Source of the DNA: an uncultured Bacilli bacterium
GTDB lineage: Bacteria; Bacillota_I; Bacilli_A; RF39; UBA660
Reading direction: 5' to 3'
Assembly (NCBI GenBank): GCA_910583745.1
Contig: CAJTZC010000009.1
Span: 1 to 60,410 of the forward strand
DNA: 60,410 nucleotides
How positions within the stretch are numbered: position 1 is the first letter of the stretch; the number at the start of each line of letters is the position of its first letter. A program made the position numbers and the translations under genes. This document shows, one piece after another, positions 8,140 through 16,040 of this stretch. The notes under the pieces were generated by a model that was not told the DNA's origin, searched no databases, and saw only the letters and a program-made list of their open reading frames with translations.

Positions 8140-9033
8140 TGTTTTTATTAGCCATTCTATTTTAATCATAGAACTCTTTTTCGAAAATCGTCGATAGACT
8201 TCGTTTAAAAACTTCTCATAGTCATATACCCGTTCGATATAATATAGTAAATCGTTCTCATCGCGACCACCTTCTAAAACTCTCTGCATGACATCAAAAT
8301 AATAAGACGGATAGAGAAGCCTACAGAACAACAAATTGTATTCCAAGGGAGTCAAAAAATCCTTATCGACCATGATATCTATCTCTTTTAGCACTTCTCC
8401 TCCGTCGAAAAATTCAGCTTTTAAATACCCTGCAATATCTCTCACTCGATAGTCGACGACGAGCTCCAACGGATTGATATAATCACACATATATTCTGGA
8501 CTCTTAAGGCGTCGTCTAGAGACATACGTTTTTGCCCCACTCGCATCTAAAAGATTAAAGTACTCGATAGCATTTTCGGCTAACCCGACGTAGTAACTAA
8601 AACTGCCAGAGATGATTTTATGCGGTGTCGCAAGCTCGCTGACCTGGTATTCCAAATAATCGACTTTATCGCCCCATAGCTTTCCCCAATTCGTCCGATT
8701 TAAAGAGGTACTCTTCGCTTCATACATCTTCTGCATAGAGAGAATGTCGTTCAAATTTAATTCACCGTGCTCTGGCCCATTGAGCTTCAAAAGAATGTAT
8801 TCGCTTCCCTCAAAAGAAGTATAAATGGTCGAAAAACGGTTAATGACGACCTTATGAAAATCTTTTGGATAGGTTTCGATTATTTTCTTGATTTCTTCGA
8901 TATCCTCTTTAGGACGTTCGACTTTGACCATATAGAACTTGTCATAGTCGATATAAAAACTGTAATTTTCTCCTTCGACAACCATCAACTCTTGTGCATT
9001 CAAGTTATAATTAAAAAGAATAACATTTTTCAT
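8134..9033 (-). CDS. YutH/CotS-like spore coat-associated protein (APH fold)
   Basis: A 299-aa protein whose C-terminal half resembles Bacillus YutH, a spore protein of the CotS group with an aminoglycoside-phosphotransferase-like fold. Points of likeness: NPLELVVDYRVRDIAGYLK, the LTPLEYNLLFCRLLYPSYYF segment and the closing Tyr/Phe-rich helices. The N-terminal half (GENYSFYIDYDKFYMVKV) fits the small lobe. I see no HxD kinase loop, so it may be a non-catalytic member. In Bacillus subtilis yutH, yutD and yunB lie close together, and here YutD (10339) and YunB (11455) are neighbours on the same strand, which supports the call. The ribosome binding site before ATG 9033 is weak. Confidence 0.6.
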   Translation of the reverse strand: MKNVILFNYNLNAQELMVVEGENYSFYIDYDKFYMVKVERPKEDIEEIKKIIETYPKDFHKVVINRFSTIYTSFEGSEYILLKLNGPEHGELNLNDILSMQKMYEAKSTSLNRTNWGKLWGDKVDYLEYQVSELATPHKIISGSFSYYVGLAENAIEYFNLLDASGAKTYVSRRRLKSPEYMCDYINPLELVVDYRVRDIAGYLKAEFFDGGEVLKEIDIMVDKDFLTPLEYNLLFCRLLYPSYYFDVMQRVLEGGRDENDLLYYIERVYDYEKFLNEVYRRFSKKSSMIKIEWLIKTS

Positions 9034-9087
9034 AGCATCACATTTAATACTATGCTAAAAAGACCTTGTATATCCTTTCAACAGAAA

Positions 9088-9105
9088 AAAAGCCATCGGG
9101 CTTTT
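9088..9105 (-). terminator. Terminator of the Pro/Ala-rich protein gene
   Basis: On the minus strand AAAAGCC-CGAT-GGCTTTT is followed by further T residues. It overlaps the stop codon at 9104. Confidence 0.8.
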
Positions 9106-10285
9106 ATTGATTATTTGGCATATCGAACCAATTCGTCTCCAAATTTGCAGATGAGACGGGAACAGGTTCAGGGACAACAGGCGTCACTGGTGTAGGCTCA
9201 TTTGGCATCGCAGGGCTTGCTACTACTGACTCTTGTGGTTCAGCTACAGGGATTGGATTAGCCGGAGCCATAGTCGCATCGGCCATCAATGGAGCACTTC
9301 CATTTGGCTCAGAAGCTTCTTTACCTTGCTCGCTCTGAACATAATTGGCGTGTTGTTCTTTGTGCATGGCGCTCAATTGAATCGTCGCATTATATCTGTT
9401 GGCTGCCTCTAATTCTTGGGCTTTCAGTTTATTCAAATTTGCAATCATCTCGTCGTATTTTGCTTCAATGCTCGATACATCGATAGGTTCTAATACAGCA
9501 GCAGTGCCGTTGTCTATAGTCCCGACAAATCCTGTATCAGTTCCTTGAGCCGACAACGTATCCTGTGGTTCGAGAGTTGCAGAAGTCGTTGCGGCCGGTG
9601 TGGGTTCGACTGCTGTTGGTGCTACGAATGGCGCAGCTGGTTGATCAAAGATGTTGTCTGTCCCAGACACCTCGAAACTAGTCTCGGCACCCATTGGAGC
9701 ATTCGCATCGGCCACGCTTTGCTCGACGACGGGTTCTTGAGGTAAAGTCTCCGCTGTGGTCTGCGCAGTCATTGTATCCGGTGCTTGAGGTGGCACTTCT
9801 GTTACAGGTTGAACTTGAGGCTCTTGAGGTCCTGGAACAGCAGGAGTAACTGCGTCCGTTCCTTGACTTGCAGGAGCACTCTCGACAGTCGCAACATTTT
9901 GGGCATACAATCCTCTTTGCTTACTGATATAATCGTGAAAAACAGGCATTGCAATCGCTTTCTCTCCCACGCTGACGGGATTAGAAAGTTCAGTCATCGG
10001 AACATACTTAATCTCATTGCATGGTACACCTTGGATTGTCGACTTCATGACTGTTTTAGTAAACAATTGCCATTCCTCTGGAGTGATAGGGGTATCCAAA
10101 ACAGCATTATCCTGTTTCACCTTCGCAACATAAATCTTTACAGTAGCATTTGCGTCCGTTCCTATTACTTCATTCAACGTATAAAAGACGAATCTTCTCG
10201 CACTCGCAACGACTTCCAAAAAACATATCAAATCGACTTGAACAGAAGTTCCATCTGCTTTAGTAAAATTAATTTTCTCATTCAT
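9104..10285 (-). CDS. Protein with DUF1292-like N-domain and long Pro/Ala/Thr-rich tail
   Basis: 393 aa from the ATG at 10285, which has GAGGG eight bases upstream. Residues 1-~105 form a small folded domain starting INFTKADGTSVQVDLICFLE; this pattern (polar strand, then a segment announcing a protein value to be read) is like the DUF1292/YrzB family, with moderate confidence. The middle (~115-265) is low complexity, made of Pro, Val, Ala, Thr, Gln and Glu, and likely disordered. A short coiled coil follows (around IEAKYDEMIANLNKLKAQEL), then another Pro-rich stretch. No signal peptide or membrane helix is seen, so it should be cytosolic or a spore-coat-type protein. It sits between the YutH-like and YutD genes. 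Function unknown. Confidence 0.65.
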   Translation of the reverse strand: MNEKINFTKADGTSVQVDLICFLEVVASARRFVFYTLNEVIGTDANATVKIYVAKVKQDNAVLDTPITPEEWQLFTKTVMKSTIQGVPCNEIKYVPMTELSNPVSVGEKAIAMPVFHDYISKQRGLYAQNVATVESAPASQGTDAVTPAVPGPQEPQVQPVTEVPPQAPDTMTAQTTAETLPQEPVVEQSVADANAPMGAETSFEVSGTDNIFDQPAAPFVAPTAVEPTPAATTSATLEPQDTLSAQGTDTGFVGTIDNGTAAVLEPIDVSSIEAKYDEMIANLNKLKAQELEAANRYNATIQLSAMHKEQHANYVQSEQGKEASEPNGSAPLMADATMAPANPIPVAEPQESVVASPAMPNEPTPVTPVVPEPVPVSSANLETNWFDMPNNQ

Positions 10286-10338
10286 TTTCAATCCCTCATT
10301 TATTCTAAGCAAAATATTATCACATTATTCGTGCTTAT

Positions 10339-10614
10339 TCAACCTTTTATCTTTTTAAGAACGAAATATTTGCAACCGAATGCACAATATTCGTCGATAT
10401 AAGTTTTTATAGACGCGGCATCATTTATGGTATTAAAGTTTTTATTTCCTTTTTCATTGAAACCTTTTAATCTCAACTTTCCATACGCCCAATCGCCTAC
10501 GATATAATCATAATTCTCGAAATATTCCGTATATTTCTCTTTGACGGCGTTCAAATCGAACCCGTCTTTCACATTTTCTATTAGTTCATATTCTTTATCT
10601 TCTATTGCAATCAT
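10339..10614 (-). CDS. yutD: YutD family protein
   Basis: 91 aa matching the YutD (DUF1027) family over its length: YELIENVKDGFDLNAVKEKY, YDYIVGDWAYGKLRLKGF and the closing YCAFGCKYFVLKKI. The family is small, cytosolic and conserved in Bacilli; its role is not known, though it is a common neighbour of yutH and other sporulation genes, as here. It follows the tail-anchored protein gene by nine bases and both are probably one transcript. Confidence 0.88.
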   Translation of the reverse strand: MIAIEDKEYELIENVKDGFDLNAVKEKYTEYFENYDYIVGDWAYGKLRLKGFNEKGNKNFNTINDAASIKTYIDEYCAFGCKYFVLKKIKG

Positions 10615-10623
10615 AATTTCTCC

Positions 10624-11418
10624 CTAAAGATGCAAAAACAAATAGATGAGCGCTATCGAAATTTCCGTCGCAATGACACCTGCAATCAAAAGTGCATCGA
10701 CAAAACCATTCCCACTAGAGAGGACTGTATTCCTAGTGAGCTTAAAATCACTCGTTCTTCGTCTAGGTTTTTCATCTTCAACAGTGATAGCCATTTTAGA
10801 ATTGATATAATTGTTCAATTCGTCGACCATTCTGTAGTCCATCTTTTTAACCTCTTTGAGACTAGTGCCAAATTTCGCATAGGTAAAATCGTCGAGATAT
10901 TTCGGTTTGATTTCTACGAGTTCTACATTGTCTTGTAACATCTTTTTCTTCTTTTCCCAAATCTCTCTCGTACGACAAGGACTCAAGGAAGTGTTGAAAT
11001 GCAATTTAATGATTTCAAAATTGTTCAAAAGATTATTCTCGAAATGACATATCTCCTCTAAAGTAGGTTCGAGCAACAGACATTTATAGAGAAACATCTG
11101 TATGAGCGTCACTTCTATTTTGCTCGCCAAATCTGATTTAACAGAAGGGTCTTTTTCGTTCTCGCGTCTAAAACTTTCATATTTATTCATATCTCTTAGG
11201 AGATTGTCGTACAAATTTTTGTCCATTCCAAAAGTGTGCAAGAGATTAATAAAACCGGCTTCGTCCCTCGCCTCGTAGACTGCTTTAACTTTATCACGTC
11301 CATAGATATCGCATAGACATTCTATGATATGACGTTCAAAAACATCTTTTTTAGTATCGCCAAAAAACGCAGCCATACCTATCGAAATAAAATCGTTTAT
11401 AAATGCTGATTTATCCAT
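10624..11418 (-). CDS. Tail-anchored membrane protein of unknown function (264 aa)
   Basis: Mostly helical, charged protein with one hydrophobic segment at its very end (about residues 240-263, containing LLIAGVIATEISIALIYLFL). That layout suggests a C-tail-anchored protein with a cytosolic body. I do not recognise the family. It lies nine bases upstream of yutD and 36 bp downstream of yunB on the same strand, so it likely belongs to the same sporulation-linked transcript. Confidence 0.65.
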   Translation of the reverse strand: MDKSAFINDFISIGMAAFFGDTKKDVFERHIIECLCDIYGRDKVKAVYEARDEAGFINLLHTFGMDKNLYDNLLRDMNKYESFRRENEKDPSVKSDLASKIEVTLIQMFLYKCLLLEPTLEEICHFENNLLNNFEIIKLHFNTSLSPCRTREIWEKKKKMLQDNVELVEIKPKYLDDFTYAKFGTSLKEVKKMDYRMVDELNNYINSKMAITVEDEKPRRRTSDFKLTRNTVLSSGNGFVDALLIAGVIATEISIALIYLFLHL

Positions 11419-11454
11419 AGCGACAGTCTCCTATCTTGCACCATTATATCATAT

Positions 11455-12144
11455 TTATTCTGTCATGGGAAGATTTATTGTGTCGCTTTTTGAATTTATA
11501 ACCCCATTATAAAAACTGGGTACGATACCTTGAATCACTTTAGTAGAGACCAAAGCTTCATAGGTAGCCGGTTCCTCTAAAATCTCAAACGGATAAATAA
11601 TCGACGTATTGATAGTCACTTCCAAATAGACTTCGATTAAAGCACTATTTATCCCAAACTCTCGAACTTTCGTCTTCACATTCCCCAAAGCGACATCGCT
11701 GAGCTCGATTTTGACTGGCAACGTAGGACCCAAATTCATAAACAGCGGATTACGACTTATCATCCCCAGAGGCACATCGAGCCGATAACCGTGATAGTTC
11801 AACCCTTCTAGATTGTTATTGATATATCCCGTTATATTGGATAACAACACCGTACTCGCTTTTATGTCAAAATTGATTTCGACGATTTCATCCTTAGAAT
11901 TCTTTATTACCATCAAAAGTGTATCCATCTCGACTTCGTCTTTCAAAAGGTAAGAAAAAGCTTCTTTTAAGAATAGCAAATTTTGTTTTTGAACTTTTTG
12001 CACCAAGTAAGACGACATTCTAGAGGAAATAGCCAATCCTATCCTATGACTGAAAAAAAGCACCAGAAAGCAACTTATCACCAGTGTTATGATAATTTTA
12101 TTGCGTTTCTTAACTTCGACGTTTTTAAACTTTATCGTTTTCAT
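11455..12144 (-). CDS. yunB: Sporulation protein YunB
   Basis: 229 aa, matching YunB, which is needed for normal spore formation in Bacillus subtilis and is made in the mother cell. Features: a signal-anchor helix (about residues 16-33), then the exterior domain with DVPLGMISRNPLFMNLGPTL, the strand VKTKVREFGINSALIEVYLE and the closing KVIQGIVPSFYNG. A TATAAT hexamer at 12153-12158 lies very close to the ATG, so either the true promoter is further upstream or the message has almost no leader. Together with spo0A it argues for a sporulating host. Confidence 0.9.
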   Translation of the reverse strand: MKTIKFKNVEVKKRNKIIITLVISCFLVLFFSHRIGLAISSRMSSYLVQKVQKQNLLFLKEAFSYLLKDEVEMDTLLMVIKNSKDEIVEINFDIKASTVLLSNITGYINNNLEGLNYHGYRLDVPLGMISRNPLFMNLGPTLPVKIELSDVALGNVKTKVREFGINSALIEVYLEVTINTSIIYPFEILEEPATYEALVSTKVIQGIVPSFYNGVINSKSDTINLPMTE

Positions 12145-12208
12145 CTCACTTAATTATACAAAAAGATTCTTCTCCTTATTCAATTTCTTTATCGTACAAT
12201 CTTCAAAT

Positions 12209-12280
12209 CTAAACTTCCAGAAAATGCGGATTATCGATAGTTCCTTCTCGTCGAAGTTTATCCAAGTTGTCTTCAGGTTT
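12209..12280 (-). pseudogene. Remnant of the C-terminus of a surface protein
   Basis: On the minus strand a short open stretch ends with EGTIDNPHFLEV and a TAG stop. The surface protein at the right end of the window (59788) ends with GTGTIDNPYFLE. At DNA level both contain the same 16-base core ATTATCGATAGTTCC(+ strand, with its neighbours similar). No start codon or longer homologous frame remains, so this is the tail of a once larger paralogue. Confidence 0.6.
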
Positions 12281-12394
12281 ATAAGTTGTTAGGTGAAAAT
12301 GACCAAAAAAAAGACAAGAATGGTTTCTCATCTTTGATACTTCTAAAAATTTTTAAATCCCAAAGTTTACCAAACTTTATCTCGTCTCGCTTAT

Positions 12395-12988
12395 TTATGC
12401 TGTCATCGTTCCTTTTTCTTTTTGTTGAAGATAAACATCAGTGCAGACAGCCTGTAATTGTTCCATAACTTGCTCTTGACTTAAATCTTCTCCTAAACAT
12501 TTAACCAGCAAATTATTTAAGGAAGAAGTATATAATTGTACATACTGTTCAAATGGCATCTCTCGTGGACTTTCTACATTGACTGGCCCAACTTTAATAC
12601 TATATTTAGAGAATTCACCATTTTCATTCAAATCAATATTGTTACAAGAAACAGTTACTCCTTTAAAATCATCTATAGGTTGAACATATTGATTATATGA
12701 TTGTATAGTTTCTTGTGACACCAAACCTGTAACATAGTTTTCAAAAACGCACAGTCTAGCTCTAGCTCTTTTAACAACCTTATCATAGATATCAAATTGC
12801 TCCTTTAGTTCCGGCGTAAATTTATCCAAATCTATATAAGTAATCATTACCTCTTGTCCTTGCAAATTTTGGCTAGGTCTTTGAACAATTGCGGGAGCAT
12901 ATATTTCCCTTAATCTTTGTGCTGATAAAGCAACACAGTTTTCCAATCTCTGTTTTTCCTCAGATAAAATCATAATAGCGTTATTCAT
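12395..12988 (-). CDS. Protein of unknown function (197 aa)
   Basis: Soluble, mostly helical protein without signal peptide, membrane helix or recognisable motif. AGGAGG is placed well upstream of ATG 12988. Its codons are more A/T-rich and contain fewer TCGA words than neighbouring genes, which hints that it was acquired. A relic of a surface protein lies just downstream. It has its own ~270-bp upstream region with no other gene. Confidence 0.6.
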   Translation of the reverse strand: MNNAIMILSEEKQRLENCVALSAQRLREIYAPAIVQRPSQNLQGQEVMITYIDLDKFTPELKEQFDIYDKVVKRARARLCVFENYVTGLVSQETIQSYNQYVQPIDDFKGVTVSCNNIDLNENGEFSKYSIKVGPVNVESPREMPFEQYVQLYTSSLNNLLVKCLGEDLSQEQVMEQLQAVCTDVYLQQKEKGTMTA

Positions 12989-13258
12989 CTTTTAACCTCC
13001 TATTCACTATAATCTAACACAAAATTAAATTATTTTGCTTAAATAACTAAAAAATATAACTTTTGACACTTTCAACATCGTTTTAATAGAAACTTAGATT
13101 TAACATTTTTTAAAAAACGTAAAAATGAGCATTTCAAACGTTTTCTTTTGCTCTTATTAAGCCCTATCTCCCGTTTGACGATTCCTTTTACCGTCTCAAG
13201 CATGAAAGTAGATAAGCTTTTCTCAAAACATGCAATGCAAAGACCATCAAAAAAGAGA
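12989..13258. other. Non-coding stretch
   Basis: About 270 bp, A/T-rich. Apart from the ribosome binding site of the 12395-12988 gene I see no gene, RNA or clear repeat. A short GTTTGACG/CGTCTCAAG-rich part near 13170-13200 has no obvious structure. Confidence 0.4.
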
Positions 13259-14251
13259 CTAGAACAGTCCCAAATTCAAATACTTATTCAATAAGAAAAC
13301 CGCGACGACGAGAGTAATAAGCACCAAAATTACAATCAAAATCTTGACGACAACTCCTCCACTCATTTCCTTTTCTAAATCGCTAAAGTCATCCATGTCT
13401 TTATCATTGATTTGAAATTTGCCTGTATAAAACGAATTGGCCATTTGCTCTGTACGTGTGAGGTCGACTGTACCCGTCTCAGATGTTTCATCCGCATGAT
13501 CGATAGAATCCTCCGATTCCAATAGTTCATTGTATTTATCGATTTCTTTGCCGAGTTCCTTTTTAGATAATTGCTTTGTCTTTTCGAGTTCCTCGACGAG
13601 AGAAGGTTTTTTATCTGGCTCCACGGACATATCGATATCGACAGGTGCTAACACCTCCGTATTCTCATCGCCGAGCAAATCGCTCAATAAATCGTCCTCT
13701 TCTTTTTGTTGCCCTTTTTTAAGAGCCTTACTCTGCTCTGCATTAAAATTGACAGTTTTAATCAGATTCATGAGGTTTGCCTCTTCTTCAGATAAGGTTT
13801 CCTCTGGCTCAGGCTCTTCCGTCCTATCGATATTTAAACTGTTCAATATGTCGAACTGGGTTTCTCTCAATTTCAAAAATCTTTCTCTATTATAATCGGT
13901 CGTTTTATTCTTGTGAGCCGTTTCTAATACCTTTTTCAAGTCATATTCTTTCGTAATTTCTTTTTCCTCAGTCGGATTCTCATCAAAAGACTCCATTGCA
14001 GAATCGAAATTGGCTTCCCTCGAAGGATGTCTTTTTTTCGATTCATATTGTTGACTCAGTATATCCTTAATCGTATCTATATCCAAATCTTCTGCATTTG
14101 TCTCGATGACAGATATATTGTTTGCAAGATTTAAACTGTCGATTTCCTCGTCACTGACCTTGCCATAGATACTCTTATTTCTAGCAGTTCTACTCGTTGA
14201 AGTTTCCTTGACCTCGGCATTTTTTTCGTATTTATCCATTCTAGAACTCAT
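13259..14251 (-). CDS. Acidic protein with C-terminal membrane anchor (330 aa)
   Basis: Unknown family. Residues 1-~295 are strongly charged (Glu, Lys, Asp) with heptad-like stretches and predicted disorder; a single helix near the C-terminus (about 300-322, VVVKILIVILVLITLVVAVF) should anchor it with the body in the cytosol. I chose ATG 14251 with GGTGAA just upstream because a TTGATA-16-TAAAAT promoter (14268-14295) would start transcription inside the longer frame that reaches 14299. It is divergent from the ferredoxin gene. Confidence 0.65.
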   Translation of the reverse strand: MSSRMDKYEKNAEVKETSTSRTARNKSIYGKVSDEEIDSLNLANNISVIETNAEDLDIDTIKDILSQQYESKKRHPSREANFDSAMESFDENPTEEKEITKEYDLKKVLETAHKNKTTDYNRERFLKLRETQFDILNSLNIDRTEEPEPEETLSEEEANLMNLIKTVNFNAEQSKALKKGQQKEEDDLLSDLLGDENTEVLAPVDIDMSVEPDKKPSLVEELEKTKQLSKKELGKEIDKYNELLESEDSIDHADETSETGTVDLTRTEQMANSFYTGKFQINDKDMDDFSDLEKEMSGGVVVKILIVILVLITLVVAVFLLNKYLNLGLF

Positions 14252-14267
14252 ATACTTCACCAGTATC

Positions 14268-14295
14268 ATTTTATCACACTTTACATTTTTATCAA
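14268..14295 (-). promoter_or_regulatory. Promoter of the acidic tail-anchored protein gene
   Basis: Minus strand: TTGATA at 14290-14295, 16-bp spacer, TAAAAT at 14268-14273, followed after a few bases by GGTGAAG and ATG 14251. Confidence 0.6.
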
Positions 14296-14304
14296 ACACA
14301 AATG

Positions 14305-14333
14305 TTGCTTAAATATGTAAATTAAACTATAAT
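14305..14333 (+). promoter_or_regulatory. Promoter of the ferredoxin gene
   Basis: TTGCTT (14305-14310), 17-bp spacer, TATAAT (14328-14333), then AGGAGG and ATG 14353. It is back to back with the minus-strand promoter. Confidence 0.75.
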
Positions 14334-14352
14334 ATTTTAAGGAGGAAATGAT

Positions 14353-14625
14353 ATGAAAAAAGTAAAAGTTGAAAAAGATTTATGTATCGCATGTGGTGCA
14401 TGCATGGGAAATGCTAAAGAAGTATTCGCATTTGGCGCAGACGGATTGTCAGAAGTAAAAAAAGAGTTCATCGATGACAACGACCAAGCTGCAATTGCTG
14501 CAATGGAAGGATGCCCAACAGGTGCCATCATCATCGAAGATGTCGAAGAAGAAGAGACAGAAGAAAAACACGAATGCTCTTGCGAAGAGTGTCACTGCGA
14601 AAACTGCGAATGCGAACACGAATAA
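14353..14625 (+). CDS. Ferredoxin, single [4Fe-4S] type, with Cys-rich tail
   Basis: Small electron carrier. Cys11, Cys14, Cys17 (CIACGACMG) and Cys54 (EGCPTGAI) form the single [4Fe-4S] site seen in Bacillus-type ferredoxins of about 60-80 residues. The 90-aa protein then continues with an acidic linker (EDVEEEETEE) and a tail holding six Cys (75, 77, 80, 82, 85, 87) and three His within the last 18 residues. Such a tail is not part of the family as I know it and could bind a second metal. The gene has its own promoter and a terminator directly after the stop. Confidence in the ferredoxin call is high, in any tail function low. Confidence 0.93.
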   Translation: MKKVKVEKDLCIACGACMGNAKEVFAFGADGLSEVKKEFIDDNDQAAIAAMEGCPTGAIIIEDVEEEETEEKHECSCEECHCENCECEHE

Positions 14626-14646
14626 AACGGCCGAATAAGCCGTTTT
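14624..14646 (+). terminator. Bidirectional terminator between ferredoxin and trmL
   Basis: AAAACGGC-loop-GCCGTTTT followed by T; the mirror strand also ends in T residues, so it can serve both converging genes. Confidence 0.85.
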
Positions 14647-14657
14647 TCATTTTCGTA

Positions 14658-15197
14658 TCACAACTCTTCTATGCCATCGACGATGTAATCTTTACTTTTA
14701 TGAGGCTCTTCTCTGAACAATCCGGGATAGTTCTGTTGCCTCAAAGCTTCATAGACCATGATTGCGACGGTGTTAGAGAGATTCAATGCTCTTACATTGT
14801 CTGTCATTGGCATGCGCATACAGTTTTCCAAATGAGGTTGTAATAGTTCGCGAGGTATGCCGGTCGATTCCTTTCCGAACACAAAAAACAAGTTCTTCTC
14901 TATATCACTGTAATCGAAATCCGTATGAGGTTTATGCCCATAGCGGGTGAGATAATAGAATTCTCCGTCTTTATTTTTTTCATAAAATTCATCGATATTT
15001 TCATAGACAGTATAATCGCATCTATCTATATAATTCACACCACTTCTTCGAAGATACTTTTCATCTAAGCTGAACCCTAGAGGCTTAATGAGATGCAACT
15101 TTGCGTTCGTCGCCACACACGTCCTCATGATATTCCCCGTGTTGCCAGGTATCTCTGGTTCAAAAAGTACGATATTTATCACGTCATCACTCTCCAA
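14658..15197 (-). CDS. trmL: tRNA (cytidine/uridine-34-2'-O)-methyltransferase TrmL
   Basis: SPOUT-class methyltransferase (179 aa) that methylates the wobble ribose of tRNA-Leu isoacceptors using S-adenosylmethionine. Motifs: VLFEPEIPGNTGNIMRTC at the start, IKPLGFSL, FVFGKESTGIP in the knot region and MPMTDNVRALNLSNTVAI with the SAM-binding trefoil knot at the end. Length is a little above the usual 155-160 aa. The start lies 11 bp inside the upstream membrane protein gene, so both are translated from one message. Confidence 0.92.
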   Translation of the reverse strand: MESDDVINIVLFEPEIPGNTGNIMRTCVATNAKLHLIKPLGFSLDEKYLRRSGVNYIDRCDYTVYENIDEFYEKNKDGEFYYLTRYGHKPHTDFDYSDIEKNLFFVFGKESTGIPRELLQPHLENCMRMPMTDNVRALNLSNTVAIMVYEALRQQNYPGLFREEPHKSKDYIVDGIEEL

Positions 15198-15996
15198 TTC
15201 TCTCTATAGAATAATACTTGACGATATCTTTATCCAATTTCTCTTCAACACAGAAAGGTAAAAACTTTTTAGTACTATTCTCATACTTAAAATCCATCTG
15301 TCCGATGAGCTGTTTGTTTTCATCATATGTCGAAAAGACAAACGTATCTTCCAACTTATCATGGTTGTAGATGTGTCCACATATGCCAAAGATGTCTTCT
15401 GTGTCGTTGTATTTGGCATCCATCGAAGTCAAAAGATAATTGCTAATCTTGATATTATAGTTAATCTCATCGACCGAGATGAGTTCTCCATTGGCATGGG
15501 ATTTTGAGATGTCATAGAGGAGAGACTTTTCATCAGATTTGACCGACAACACCTTATACGTATCGTATATCTCTGCACTGATGCCACCGATTTCGATACT
15601 GCCATTCAAAGTTTCCATGCATGTTAGAATAGAATTTCCTGGCTCTTCTCCAAAACTCTGCTCCACCGCATCGACAATCTTACAGTACTCTCGTTCCTGC
15701 GTGACATCGTCGATTCGCATCATATACGTCCCGCTTTTAATATAGACGACATACTTTCCATCGACAACCGCTTTAATTTTGTTCGAATCCAACTCCACAC
15801 TAGAATTCACAAAATAAGTCGAGGCGGAGAGAACCCTCTTAAATGCATTAAATCTCTTCTCTTCCAAGGTCTCGACGAGGGCGTCGTTCTTAGGTGGCTT
15901 TGTGTGCATTTTCGCAAAGCTACTAGAGATAACCCTCAGCGAGAACATAAAGATAAAAAACACCAAAACTAAAATTCCAAAAGCTTTTTTATTCAT
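15187..15996 (-). CDS. Signal-anchored protein of unknown function (269 aa)
   Basis: An N-terminal hydrophobic helix (about residues 5-25, FGILVLVFFIFMFSLRV) acts as signal or anchor; the remaining ~240 residues would be outside. There are repeated beta-strand-like stretches but no Cys pair or enzyme motif known to me. It overlaps trmL by 11 bp and is first in that two-gene unit. A family relation to the signal-anchored protein at 55031 is possible from layout only. Confidence 0.6.
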   Translation of the reverse strand: MNKKAFGILVLVFFIFMFSLRVISSSFAKMHTKPPKNDALVETLEEKRFNAFKRVLSASTYFVNSSVELDSNKIKAVVDGKYVVYIKSGTYMMRIDDVTQEREYCKIVDAVEQSFGEEPGNSILTCMETLNGSIEIGGISAEIYDTYKVLSVKSDEKSLLYDISKSHANGELISVDEINYNIKISNYLLTSMDAKYNDTEDIFGICGHIYNHDKLEDTFVFSTYDENKQLIGQMDFKYENSTKKFLPFCVEEKLDKDIVKYYSIERIGE

Positions 15997-16019
15997 CTTT
16001 CCATCACCTCTCGTGAAAA

Positions 16020-16040
16020 AATAAGAGAACTCCTCTTATT
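16020..16040 (-). terminator. Terminator of the F420-ligase-like gene
   Basis: Minus strand AATAAGAG-GAGTT-CTCTTATT followed by TTTT; overlaps the stop codon at 16036. Confidence 0.8.
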
